28,395 bases of DNA from CAZRIP01 sp964600165. GTDB lineage: Bacteria > Elusimicrobiota > Elusimicrobia > UBA1565 > UBA9628. The notes below the pieces were generated by a model. That model did no database searches, was not told the origin of the DNA, and worked only from the letters and a program-made list of their open reading frames with translations. The stretch covers positions 1 to 28,395 of the forward strand of contig CAZRIP010000041.1 of NCBI GenBank assembly GCA_964600165.1. Direction: 5' to 3'. This document shows, in pieces, positions 1 through 7,993 of the stretch (position 1 is the first letter of the stretch; every line of letters begins with the position of its first letter). The translations under genes and the position numbers were made by a program.

Positions 1-2814
1 CCACGGGGCCACGTAAAGCGTCTCATAGAGCGTCTCGGTCACCTCGAAGCTGAAGGTCATCAGCTGATCGAAGAACCACTTCCGCCAGTAGAAGAAGCCG
101 TCCAGGGGATAGCGGCCTTCCCGCAGGCGGCCGAGCAGCGCCCATTTCACCGCGCAGAGCTCCGCGCACAAGATGACGATGAAAGAAGCGGCGACGAGCG
201 GGGACACGATCAAGAAAGAGAACCCCTCGTCGACGTGGCCGAAGTGGGTGATCGCCATCAGGCCGGGAAGGAACGCGGCCAGAGGCAGCAGCGGCAACAG
301 CAGTACTCCGGCCGCGTGGGCCAGCGTCGACGCCGCGCTCGCGCAGCGGCGCGGCTTCTCGGCCTCGAGGCGCCCCGCGGCCGCCGCCGGCGAGCCTTTC
401 CAAAGCTCGCCGCGCGGCACGCGGCCGCCGTCGGGCAAGAGCGAGAGGTCCCCGAGCCCCGCGCCGTCCTCCAGCGTCGAGCTCGCGCCCAGCGCGCAGC
501 GGTTGCCGACCCAGCAATCGCGGCCGATCCTGACCGGCGCCAAGCGCAGCATCCCGCCCTCGACCGAGGCCCCGTCGAAAGTCGTGTCGAGGCCGATGCT
601 CGTCCCGTCGCCGACGTCGAGAAGATCGAACGTGACGCAGCCGTGGCGCCCGATGAAGACGTCGCGCCCGACGCGCGCGCCCATCAGCCGATAATAGGCG
701 TTGAGCAACGGCGTCCCATCGAGGAAATGGACGGGCGCGGCGCGGATCACGGCGCGCGCGAGCCAGAACCTGAAATAGAACCAGCCCCACAACGGGTAGC
801 GCCCGGGGCGCACCCTGCCGAGCAAGACCCACTTGAACGCGATCGACAGCGCCAAGACGAGCGGCGTCGTCACAAGAGGGGTCAGCGCCGCCGCGATCAC
901 GGCCTGTCGGACCGGCCACTCGGACACGACGAGAAAGCCGTAAGCGAGGTAAGCGCCCAGCCACTGCCAAGCGTAGATCGCGCAGACGAGGAGCACGCCG
1001 AGCGCCTGCCCCGCCGCGCAGGCCAGGTAAGCGGCCGTCGAGACATGATGGAACTCTCCGCCGCCCGCGTCAGGCTTGCCGCTTCCGGCGGCCTTCTCGC
1101 CGAGGCGAGCGAGGCTTTCGGCCGTCGGATGCGCGTAGAGGTCGCCGATCGACAGACGCTCGAATCCGGGCTCTCCGCGCAGCGACGAGACCGTCCGCGC
1201 GGCGAGCAGCGAGTGGCCGTCGAGGTCGCGGAAGAAATCGTCGCCGACGGAGACCTCGTCGCGGCCCGCCGCGACGCGAAACGCGGACACGACGCGGCGC
1301 TCCGCCTCGCTGCGCGGCGCGACGATCGTCCGTCCGAGAGAGACGAACGGCGCGCGCGGCAAGGGCAGCCGCGCGCGGTCGATCTTGCCGGAAGCCGTCA
1401 TCGGCAGGGCCTCAAGCTCGTCGAGAAACGCCGGCATCATATACGACGGCAGCCGTTCCGACAGCAGCCGCCGCACGAAGTCTCGATCCGGGCCGCCGTC
1501 CGGGGAAGGGACGACGAAAGCGGCGATGCGCTGGCTCTCCTCGTGGACGCAGGCGGCGGCCGCGCGCACGCCGTCGCATTGCGCCAAGAGGGCCTCGATC
1601 TCGGCGAGCTCGACGCGATGCCCGCGAACCTTGACCTGCCCGTCGACCCGGCCCAGGAACTCGAGCTCGCCCTCGGCGTTCCAGCGCCCGAGATCGCCCG
1701 TGCGGTAGAGGCGCTCCCCGCGCCCTCCGATCATCCGCGTGACGAACTTCTCGCGCTGCAGGTCCGGGCGGTTGAGATAGCCGCGCGCGACGCCGGTCCC
1801 CGCGATCGCGATCTCTCCGTCCTCGTCGACGTCGCAGAGCGCCCCGTCCTCGCCGAGAAGGTACACGCGGCAGCCTTCGATCGGCCGCCCGATCGTGACG
1901 TCGCGGCCGGGCGAGAGCAGGGTCGCCGTGGCGATGACCGTCGCCTCGGTGGGCCCGTAGGTGTTGAAGACGCTCAAGCCCGGACGCAGCCAGCGGGCGG
2001 CGAGCGCGGGGGGGAACGCCTCGCCGCCCAGGATCAGCAGACGGACCGACGGGAGGGTCCCTTCCACCATCGCCAGAAAGGTCGGCACGCAGGACAGCAT
2101 CGTGACGCCGCGCGCCTGCGCCCAGCCCGAGAACTCCGCGGCCGCGCGCGCGACCGGCTCGGGGGCCGGCACGAGCGCCGCGCCGTGCAGGAACGCCGCC
2201 CAGATCTCTTCCACCGATGCGTCGAACGCGGGCGAGGCGAGCTGGCAGACGCGGTCGTCGGCCCGCACGCCGTAGAGCTTCGACTCGGCCCGAGCGAGCG
2301 CGACGGCGGCGCGATGCTCGATCAAGACGCCTTTCGGGCGGCCCGTCGTGCCCGACGTGTAGATCACGTAGCAGAGGTCCGTCTCCGCGCTTTCCGTCTC
2401 CGCCGGCGACAGCCTGCCGGCGGAGAGGGTCGGCGCCGGCTCGTCCGACGGGTCGAGGATCGCGGCGGCCCCCGCGATCTCTCGCGCGCGCTCGCGCGGC
2501 GCGACGACGACCTTCGCGCCGCTGTCCTCGACGATGAAGCGCGCGCGCTCCGCCGGCGTCGACTCGTCGATCGGGACGTAGGCGCCGCCCGCCTTCAACA
2601 CGGCCAGCATCGCCTCGTAGAGCGCGGGGCCGCGCGGCAGCATGATCGCCACGCGGTCCTCCTTCCGTACGCCGAGCCCGCGCAGCCTCCGCGCCGTCCT
2701 GTTGGCGCGTTCCTCGAGCCCGGCGTAGGTCAGCCGCTCGCCGTCGAAGTCGATCGCGGGCGTCAGCGGGCCGCGATCGGCCGAGGCCTCGAAGAGCTCG
2801 TGAAGGAGCGCCAC
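1..2814 (-). CDS. Pls/PosA-type single-module NRPS (A-PCP-membrane-acyltransferase), C-terminus cut by window edge
   Basis: 938 residues are visible and the reading frame is open to base 1. The adenylation domain (about 1-475) shows YTSGTTGRPKG near 153, NTYGPTEAT near 285, YRTGDLGRW near 370 and TASGKIDR near 472. A carrier domain follows, with DLDGHSLLA and the pantetheine Ser near 535. Then come hydrophobic membrane segments (from about 590), a left-handed hexapeptide-like block (about 690-800) and more membrane segments. This order is that of the Pls/PosA family, whose known members polymerise cationic amino acids without a classical condensation domain. The specificity residues I read are D-A-E-S-I-G-T-V-I, which from memory resemble lysine-type pockets. 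The GTG start shares one base with the upstream TAG (TAGTG), suggesting translational coupling. Substrate and product are inferred; the family call is strong. Confidence 0.88.
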   Translation of the reverse strand, partial: MALLHELFEASADRGPLTPAIDFDGERLTYAGLEERANRTARRLRGLGVRKEDRVAIMLPRGPALYEAMLAVLKAGGAYVPIDESTPAERARFIVEDSGAKVVVAPRERAREIAGAAAILDPSDEPAPTLSAGRLSPAETESAETDLCYVIYTSGTTGRPKGVLIEHRAAVALARAESKLYGVRADDRVCQLASPAFDASVEEIWAAFLHGAALVPAPEPVARAAAEFSGWAQARGVTMLSCVPTFLAMVEGTLPSVRLLILGGEAFPPALAARWLRPGLSVFNTYGPTEATVIATATLLSPGRDVTIGRPIEGCRVYLLGEDGALCDVDEDGEIAIAGTGVARGYLNRPDLQREKFVTRMIGGRGERLYRTGDLGRWNAEGELEFLGRVDGQVKVRGHRVELAEIEALLAQCDGVRAAAACVHEESQRIAAFVVPSPDGGPDRDFVRRLLSERLPSYMMPAFLDELEALPMTASGKIDRARLPLPRAPFVSLGRTIVAPRSEAERRVVSAFRVAAGRDEVSVGDDFFRDLDGHSLLAARTVSSLRGEPGFERLSIGDLYAHPTAESLARLGEKAAGSGKPDAGGGEFHHVSTAAYLACAAGQALGVLLVCAIYAWQWLGAYLAYGFLVVSEWPVRQAVIAAALTPLVTTPLVLALSIAFKWVLLGRVRPGRYPLWGWFYFRFWLARAVIRAAPVHFLDGTPLLNAYYRLMGARVGRDVFIGRHGCVTFDLLDVGDGTSIGLDTTFDGASVEGGMLRLAPVRIGRDCWVGNRCALGASSTLEDGAGLGDLSLLPDGGRVPRGELWKGSPAAAAGRLEAEKPRRCASAASTLAHAAGVLLLPLLPLAAFLPGLMAITHFGHVDEGFSFLIVSPLVAASFIVILCAELCAVKWALLGRLREGRYPLDGFFYWRKWFFDQLMTFSFEVTETLYETLYVAPW

Positions 2815-3509
2815 TAAGGCTTAGGCGGCACGGCCAAGCTCACTTGGATCCACAACGAGGTCGTCGGCGGCTCCTCGGCCGGCGGCCCGCGCCGCGCTCC
2901 GCCGCGGCCGCGCCCGCGCCCGCGGCCGGACGGAGGCGCCGGCTCGGCCTCTTCTTCGCGCGGCTTCTCGGCGCGCGCCGGGCGCTCGGGCTTGCGCGTC
3001 GGCGCCGAGGTCACGAGCTCGAGCGTGATCTTCTCGGGCGCCGGGGAACCGAGAGACGATAACGGCACGCGCGCTTCCAAGACTCCGCGCTCCTCCACGT
3101 CGCCCACCTTGAGCTCGACGGCGGCGGTGTCGATCCCGACGACCTCGAGAGAGCGCTCGGCCTCGCCCGGCTGCGGCGCGAGCAGGGTCAGACCGATCGT
3201 CCCGTGCTTGCCGCCCTTCGGATCGAGCCACAAAGAGACGTTTTGGCCGTCGCGGCCGGAAAGCTGGGACTTGGTGCCCTTCGTATGCGGCGAGAAGGCG
3301 ACGTAGAGGTCCTTGTCGTCGTTGGCGAAGGCGAAAGACAGGCCGGAGTCGTCGTCGAAGGCGGCGTCCTTCCAATCCGCGGCCGCGCCGTCGACGGCGA
3401 TCGGCTGCGCGCGCCAGGCGCTTTTCTCGCGCGGACCGAGCCAAAAAAAGCCGCGCGCCGGAACGGCGGCCAGGAAGGCCAGCAAGAACGCCGGGAGCGC
3501 GCGGACCAT
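2814..3509 (-). CDS. Secreted CBM9/DOMON-like protein with RG-rich C-terminal segment
   Basis: 231 residues. I start at the ATG at 3509 because it opens a clear signal peptide (MVRALPAFLLAFLAAVPARG); the frame extends further upstream but the extra sequence has no protein character. The mature part begins with a short-strand pattern (AIAVDG-like, then ADWKDAAFDDD, LYVAFSPHT, VSLWLDPKGGK) typical of CBM9-like or DOMON-like beta-sandwich domains that bind sugars or cofactors. Near the C-terminus a charged and RG-rich stretch (PSGRGRGRGRGGARRGPP) interrupts before a last strand-like segment (SLWIQVSLAV). It lies 38 nt downstream of the S41 protease and overlaps the NRPS start by one base, so the three are probably one transcript. 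The ligand is unknown. Confidence 0.72.
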   Translation of the reverse strand: MVRALPAFLLAFLAAVPARGFFWLGPREKSAWRAQPIAVDGAAADWKDAAFDDDSGLSFAFANDDKDLYVAFSPHTKGTKSQLSGRDGQNVSLWLDPKGGKHGTIGLTLLAPQPGEAERSLEVVGIDTAAVELKVGDVEERGVLEARVPLSSLGSPAPEKITLELVTSAPTRKPERPARAEKPREEEAEPAPPSGRGRGRGRGGARRGPPAEEPPTTSLWIQVSLAVPPKP

Positions 3510-3547
3510 GCCTGCGTTGGACGCTCCGCGCGCGTCCGGAGTGTCGC

Positions 3548-4867
3548 CTACTGCAGCGCTTTTTTCAGAACCGGATCGTCGACCGGCCCCGGCGGGTCGA
3601 GCGGGGCGGACGTGAGCTTTTGAAAGATGCGGGTCATCACCTTGGCCTGCTCCAGCTCGGTCATCGGGACCGGGTCGTCGGGCGTGATGCCGACGCCCTG
3701 GATCGACTTGCCGCTCGGCGTGTACCACTTGTTGATCGTCAGCTTGATCGCGCCGACGTCCTCGATGGGGATCAGCGCCTGGGCCGAGCCTTTGCCGAAA
3801 GTCTGGGAGCCGACGACGCGCGCCTTGCGGTTGTCCTGGAGGGCGCCGGCGAGGATCTCGCTGGCCGAGGCCGAGAGGCCGTCGACGAGGACCTTCACTT
3901 GCATCGAGGCGAACGGCCCGTCGGCGGGGGCGTAGGCGATCTTCTCATTGCCTCGACGGTCCTTCGTCGACAAGATCCTCTGGCCCTTATCCAGGAAGAG
4001 GCCGGCGATCTTGACGACGCTTTCCACGCTTCCGCCGGGATTGCCGCGCTCGTCGATGACGAGCCGGGAGACGCCGCGGGCCTGGAGCGACCGCACGGCT
4101 TTCTCGAAAGCGAACTCCGTGTCCTTGTCGCGGTACTCGTTGAAGTAGACGTAGCCGACGTTCCCGTCGAGGACCTCGGAGAACAGGTTCGGCGACGAGA
4201 GCTCGGCGCGCGTGACCGTCACGTCGATGAGCCGCGGCTCCTTCTCGGGGTCGGCGGGGTCGGGGCGGGAAAGCTTGAGCGCCACTTGGGAGCCGGGATC
4301 GCCCTTAAGCCTCGCGGCGACCTCGTCGGTCGTCAGCGGCCCGACGTTTTCGCCCGCGATCTCGACGATCGCGTCTCCGGGCAAGACGCCGGCCTCCGCC
4401 AGCGGCGAGCCGGGGTACGCGAATTGGACGCCCTGGCCCTCGCCTTTCGCCTTCTTTTTCAAGACGGCGCCGATGCCGCCGTAGCTGCCGCGCAGCTCGC
4501 GCTGGAACGCCTCGTATTGCTCGGGCGTGAAGAACTCGGAGTACGGATCGAGCTCCTGGAGCATGCCGCGGATCGCCCCGTCGCGCAGCCTGCGGCTGTC
4601 GAGGCCGTCGCCGTCGACCCACTGCCGCTTGATCAGATCGGCGATGCTTTGGAGCTTCTCGAGGTCGGCCGGGGAAAGCCCGATCTCCTGCAAAGTCTCC
4701 GGGTCGAGCCGCGGGACGCCGGAAGCGTCGGGCGCCGGCGGCGGCGCGCTCCCGGGGGCGGCTTGCTCGAGCTGCCGCAAGGACGGCGGCGTCAGGTTGA
4801 CCCGCTGCGCCCGCGCCGTCGCGGCGGCGAGCGTCGAGACCAGCAGCGCGGCGAGCAGGCTCCTCAC
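3548..4867 (-). CDS. S41 family C-terminal processing protease with PDZ domain
   Basis: 439 residues from a GTG start at 4867, chosen because it opens a signal peptide (RSLLAALLVSTLAAATARA) and has a TATGAT hexamer six bases upstream. After a Pro/Ala-rich linker comes the family N-terminal helical region (LDPYSEFFTPEQY, 106-118), a PDZ domain (about 127-200, GGIGAVL, AGVLPGDAIVEI) and the S41 catalytic core. The expected Ser/Lys dyad is present: Ser334 in SASASEI and Lys359 in TFGKGSAQ, 25 residues apart as in E. coli Prc. IDERGNPGG (271-279) is the usual D-x-RGNPGG motif. CtpA/CtpB-type enzymes cut periplasmic proteins near their C-termini. It heads the minus-strand operon with the CBM9-like protein and the NRPS. 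Confidence 0.95.
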   Translation of the reverse strand: MRSLLAALLVSTLAAATARAQRVNLTPPSLRQLEQAAPGSAPPPAPDASGVPRLDPETLQEIGLSPADLEKLQSIADLIKRQWVDGDGLDSRRLRDGAIRGMLQELDPYSEFFTPEQYEAFQRELRGSYGGIGAVLKKKAKGEGQGVQFAYPGSPLAEAGVLPGDAIVEIAGENVGPLTTDEVAARLKGDPGSQVALKLSRPDPADPEKEPRLIDVTVTRAELSSPNLFSEVLDGNVGYVYFNEYRDKDTEFAFEKAVRSLQARGVSRLVIDERGNPGGSVESVVKIAGLFLDKGQRILSTKDRRGNEKIAYAPADGPFASMQVKVLVDGLSASASEILAGALQDNRKARVVGSQTFGKGSAQALIPIEDVGAIKLTINKWYTPSGKSIQGVGITPDDPVPMTELEQAKVMTRIFQKLTSAPLDPPGPVDDPVLKKALQ

Positions 4868-4873
4868 GGCCCG

Positions 4874-4879
4874 ATCATA
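4874..4879 (-). promoter_or_regulatory. -10 element, leaderless promoter of S41 protease gene
   Basis: On the minus strand TATGAT is followed by six bases and then the GTG at 4867, so +1 should be at the start codon. The rest of the 147-bp gap to the divergent cyclase gene (4868-5014) shows no other feature I can support. Confidence 0.55.
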
Positions 4880-5002
4880 GGCTATCCAGAGCGCGGTGAA
4901 GGGAGGCCAAGGGCCCAGAGCCGCCGCCAAAGAAGCCCCGAGGCGTTCTGGGACCTTGGGGAACCGCCGCGGCCACGCCTTGACCGCCCGGCGCGAAACC
5001 GG

Positions 5003-5008
5003 CACAAT
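5003..5008 (+). promoter_or_regulatory. Possible -10 element, leaderless promoter of cyclase gene
   Basis: CACAAT ends exactly six bases before the ATG at 5015. It is the weakest hexamer of the set (first base C), but its spacing matches the others in this window. Confidence 0.4.
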
Positions 5009-5014
5009 CAAGGC

Positions 5015-6829
5015 ATGGCGGGCAAAGAGACGATCCCCATGCGCGCCGAGGTCTTCATCGAGGCCAAGCCCGCCGAAGTCTGGCCGTTGATCTCGAACAC
5101 GAGCCGGATGAACCACTCGATCGGCCTGCCGGCGGTCAAGCAGACCGCCTCCGACGGCTTCGAGAAGAAAGTGGAGACGCGTCTTTTCGGCATCCGGCTC
5201 GCCTGGCGCGAGCGCCCGTTCGAATGGGTGCAGGACCGCTTCTACCGCGTCACGCGCGAGTTCGAGTCCGGCCCGATCGCGCGCTTCGAGGGGGGGATGA
5301 CGCTCGAGCCCGACGGAGAAGGCTGCCGGGTCATCATCGACTCGAATTTCACTCCGCGCAACGCGCTCGGGACCTTCCTGATCAAGCACGCGCGCGGCAA
5401 GCAAGCCCTCGCGCAGACCGAGGCCATGGTCCGGCGCTTCGCGGTGGCCTGCAAAGGCGGCTGCGAAGCCTTCCCGGCGGCTCGCACCAAGACGCCCGCC
5501 GACGCCGGCGCGCTCGTGCGCGCGGCCCAGAAGCTCCACGGCTCCTCCGCCGACAAGGACATCGCCAAGCTCCTGGTCCATCACCTCGAGCACGGCTACG
5601 ACGACGAGCTCGCGCGCATGCGGCCCTTCGACCTCGCGGACCGCTGGGGCAAGGACCGCGTCGCCGTGCTCGTCGCCTGCCTGCACGCGGTCAAGGCGGG
5701 CCTGCTCGACCTCGAGTGGAACATCCTTTGTCCGAACTGCCTCGGCGCCACCGAGCGCCTCGAGCGCCTCGCCGCGCTCAAGCGCGAGGCCCACTGCGCG
5801 GGCTGCGGGATCGAGTACGGCTGCTCTTTCGACGATTCCGTCGAGCTGCGGTTCACGACGAGCCCGATCGTGCGCGCCGCGCAGCCGCACACTTTCTGCG
5901 TCGGGAACCCGTCGCAGGCGCCGTTCGCGGTCGCGCAGTTGACGGCGGGACGCGCCGCGCCGCGCGAGGCCGTCGTGCCGCTCGGGGCGCGGTCGTATCT
6001 GGTGCGGGAGCTCTGCTGCAAGAAGAAGGTCTCGCTGCGGCCGTCGGCCGACGGGCCCTCGCGCGTCGAGGTGGATTTCTCGAAGCTCGACGACGGCGCC
6101 GAGCTCAAGTTCAAGCCCGGAGAAGTCACGCTCGCCGTCGCGCCTCGCGCCGAGCATTCCTTCGTGCGCGTCGAGCGCCAGGACTGGAAGGACGGGGCGG
6201 CGCGCGCCTCGCTCGTGATGACGCTTCAGGGATTCCGGGATCTTTTCTCATCCGACGTCCTCGCGCCGGGCCTCGAGATCGGCGTGCGCAACGTCGCGCT
6301 GCTCTTCACGGATCTCAAGGGCTCGACGGCGATGTACGAGAAGATCGGCGACGCGACGGCCTATTCCGTCGTGCGCGATCATTTCGATTATCTGTTCGGA
6401 GTGATCGAGAAGCACTCGGGCGCCGTGATCAAGACCATCGGCGACGCCGTCATGGCCGCGTTCTCGCGGCCCGTCGACGCGCTCGAGGCCGCGCTCGAGA
6501 TGCAGGAGCGCGTCGCCGAGCTCAACAAGAACCTGTCGCCGAAGCCGGCCGTCGTGCTCAAGATCGGCATCCACGCCGGGCCGTCGATCGCGATCAACGG
6601 CAACGGGATCATGGACTACTTCGGCACGACGGTCAACGTCGCCGCGCGCGTGCAAAACGAGAGCGCGGGGGGAGACGTCGTCGTCACCGAAGGGATCCTC
6701 TGCGACCCGGCGGCGCGCGCCGCGCTCGACAAGCGCCGCTGCGCCAAGGACGAGCCCTTTGAAATATCCCTCAAAGGGCTTTCAGAGGTATTCAAGCTGC
6801 GCCGGCTCACGCCCGGCCCGAAGTGCTAG
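5015..6829 (+). CDS. Class III adenylate/guanylate cyclase with N-terminal SRPBCC and DUF5939-like regions
   Basis: 604 residues. The long open frame upstream of 5015 is antisense to the protease; the ATG at 5015 begins the first real domain. Residues about 8-150 read as an SRPBCC/START-like ligand-binding fold (EVFIEAKPAEVWPLISNTSRM). Residues about 160-400 resemble DUF5939, an N-terminal module seen on bacterial cyclases, with a probable zinc ribbon of C239/C242 and C261/C264. The catalytic domain (about 425-595) has metal-binding D433 (FTDLKGST) and D477 (IGDAVMAAF), D534 in the base-recognition region, and N541 and R545 in VNVAARV, so it looks active. An Asp at the base-recognition position favours cAMP, though this was not proven. 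It probably makes cyclic nucleotide in response to a lipid or small hydrophobic ligand. The next gene starts one base after its stop. Confidence 0.93.
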   Translation: MAGKETIPMRAEVFIEAKPAEVWPLISNTSRMNHSIGLPAVKQTASDGFEKKVETRLFGIRLAWRERPFEWVQDRFYRVTREFESGPIARFEGGMTLEPDGEGCRVIIDSNFTPRNALGTFLIKHARGKQALAQTEAMVRRFAVACKGGCEAFPAARTKTPADAGALVRAAQKLHGSSADKDIAKLLVHHLEHGYDDELARMRPFDLADRWGKDRVAVLVACLHAVKAGLLDLEWNILCPNCLGATERLERLAALKREAHCAGCGIEYGCSFDDSVELRFTTSPIVRAAQPHTFCVGNPSQAPFAVAQLTAGRAAPREAVVPLGARSYLVRELCCKKKVSLRPSADGPSRVEVDFSKLDDGAELKFKPGEVTLAVAPRAEHSFVRVERQDWKDGAARASLVMTLQGFRDLFSSDVLAPGLEIGVRNVALLFTDLKGSTAMYEKIGDATAYSVVRDHFDYLFGVIEKHSGAVIKTIGDAVMAAFSRPVDALEAALEMQERVAELNKNLSPKPAVVLKIGIHAGPSIAINGNGIMDYFGTTVNVAARVQNESAGGDVVVTEGILCDPAARAALDKRRCAKDEPFEISLKGLSEVFKLRRLTPGPKC

Positions 6830-6830
6830 C

Positions 6831-7319
6831 ATGCCGAGGTCGTTTCCCGCCTTCGTCGGCGACCAGCCGAAGATCTTGATCCTGGGCTCGATGCCCGGCG
6901 TCGAGTCGCTGCGCCAGCAGAAGTACTACGCCCACCCGCGCAACCAGTTCTGGAAGCTCTTGGGGGAAACGATCGGCGAAAGGCTCCAGGAGGCGGACTT
7001 CACGACACGTCTATCAATCCTTAAGAGACGCGGCATCGCGCTGTGGGACGTGCTCGAGTCGTGCACGCGCGAGGGCAGCCTCGACTCCGACATCTGCGAC
7101 GAGGTGCCGAACAAGATTCCCGAGCTTCTGAGGGAGACCGGCATCAAAATCGTGTTCTGCAACGGCGGGAAAGCGTATGCCGCGTTCCGCGCTCTCGTCG
7201 CCGACGCGATCCCGGAAGACGTCGAGGTCCACAAGCTGCCGTCGAGCAGTCCCGCCGCCGCGGCCCTCACGTATCACGAAAAACTGCAGCGGTGGGCCGT
7301 CCTGGCCCGCTACCTGTGA
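6831..7319 (+). CDS. Hypoxanthine/uracil-DNA glycosylase (UDG superfamily, HDG family)
   Basis: 162 residues from the ATG one base after the cyclase stop. The signature ILGSMPGVESLRQQKYYAHPRNQFW (residues about 15-40) is that of family 6 UDG-fold enzymes, which excise hypoxanthine (deaminated adenine) from DNA; the Asn in HPRNQFW is the family's proposed catalytic residue. The C-terminal KLPSSSPAAAALTYHEKLQRW supplies the second conserved loop (LPSSSP followed by a Lys/Trp-containing helix). The length fits the family. It is co-transcribed with the cyclase and the GNAT gene, but no functional link between repair and cyclic-nucleotide signalling is evident. Confidence 0.9.
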   Translation: MPRSFPAFVGDQPKILILGSMPGVESLRQQKYYAHPRNQFWKLLGETIGERLQEADFTTRLSILKRRGIALWDVLESCTREGSLDSDICDEVPNKIPELLRETGIKIVFCNGGKAYAAFRALVADAIPEDVEVHKLPSSSPAAAALTYHEKLQRWAVLARYL

Positions 7320-7993
7320 GCGTCCTCGACGAGCCGATCTGGAGCTCCTTGAACGGCGCGCACGCGCGCTTGGCCGAAGGCGGCCGCCTAGCGCGGCGCT
7401 ATCCTCCCGAGATCGGCCCGTTGACCGGGCTCGCCGCGCAGACGAAAGAGTGCTACGCCGAGCTCGCCTCGCTCCTGGGGCCCGACGACGTCGCGGTGCA
7501 GTTCCTCTCCGAGGACGCGGCCGCGCCAACCGGCTGGACGACGACGCGCCGCATCGTGATGTTCCAAATGATCTGCCGCACGCCGCCGCCGGCGCCGAAG
7601 CGGACGGATTGGATCGAGCTCTCGAAGGAAGACGTGCCCGCGATGCTCGAGATCACGAAGATCACGCTGCCGGGCCCGTTCCGCCCGCGCACGATCGAGC
7701 TCGGCGGCTACGTCGGGTTCAAGGAAGGAGGAAGGCTCGCCGCGATGGCCGGCTACCGCACGCGCCCCGACGGCCACGTCGAGATCAGCGCCGTCGCGAC
7801 GCATCCGGATTTCCAGGGCCGCGGCCTCGCGAAGGCGCTCGTCGCCAAGCTCGCGCGCGACGTCTTCGAATCCGGCAAGACGCCGATCCTCGGCGTGCGC
7901 GACGACAACGCCGGCGCGATCGGGCTATACAAGAGCCTGGGCTTCGAGCCGCGCATCAAGCAGGCCGTCCTCGCGCTCAAAAGGCCCCGCTAG
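7316..7993 (+). CDS. GNAT family N-acetyltransferase
   Basis: 225 residues from a GTG at 7316 that overlaps the glycosylase stop as GTGA. The acetyl-CoA-binding motif A is clear in VATHPDFQGRGLAKALVAKLA, followed by motif B in NAGAIGLYKSLGFEPR, close to FR47-like GNATs. The first 100 or so residues (QTKECYAELASLLGPDDVAVQFLSED) lack a recognisable domain but are typical of this GNAT subgroup. The substrate is unknown. The last four bases overlap the end of the convergent MFS gene, leaving no room for a terminator between them. Confidence 0.88.
   Translation: MSVLDEPIWSSLNGAHARLAEGGRLARRYPPEIGPLTGLAAQTKECYAELASLLGPDDVAVQFLSEDAAAPTGWTTTRRIVMFQMICRTPPPAPKRTDWIELSKEDVPAMLEITKITLPGPFRPRTIELGGYVGFKEGGRLAAMAGYRTRPDGHVEISAVATHPDFQGRGLAKALVAKLARDVFESGKTPILGVRDDNAGAIGLYKSLGFEPRIKQAVLALKRPR

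Noticed and set aside
235..2817. An 860-codon open frame on the plus strand
   Set aside because: It is antisense to the NRPS, whose minus-strand translation contains every adenylation motif; the plus-strand product is Arg/Ala/Asp-rich without domain character, a GC-rich shadow.
3620..5014. N-terminal extension of the cyclase by 465 codons
   Set aside because: This stretch is antisense to the S41 protease; the cyclase's first real domain begins at the ATG at 5015, with a -10-like hexamer just upstream.
4868..6157. N-terminal extension of the S41 protease by 430 codons
   Set aside because: It is antisense to the cyclase; a signal peptide and a -10 element fix the start at the GTG at 4867.
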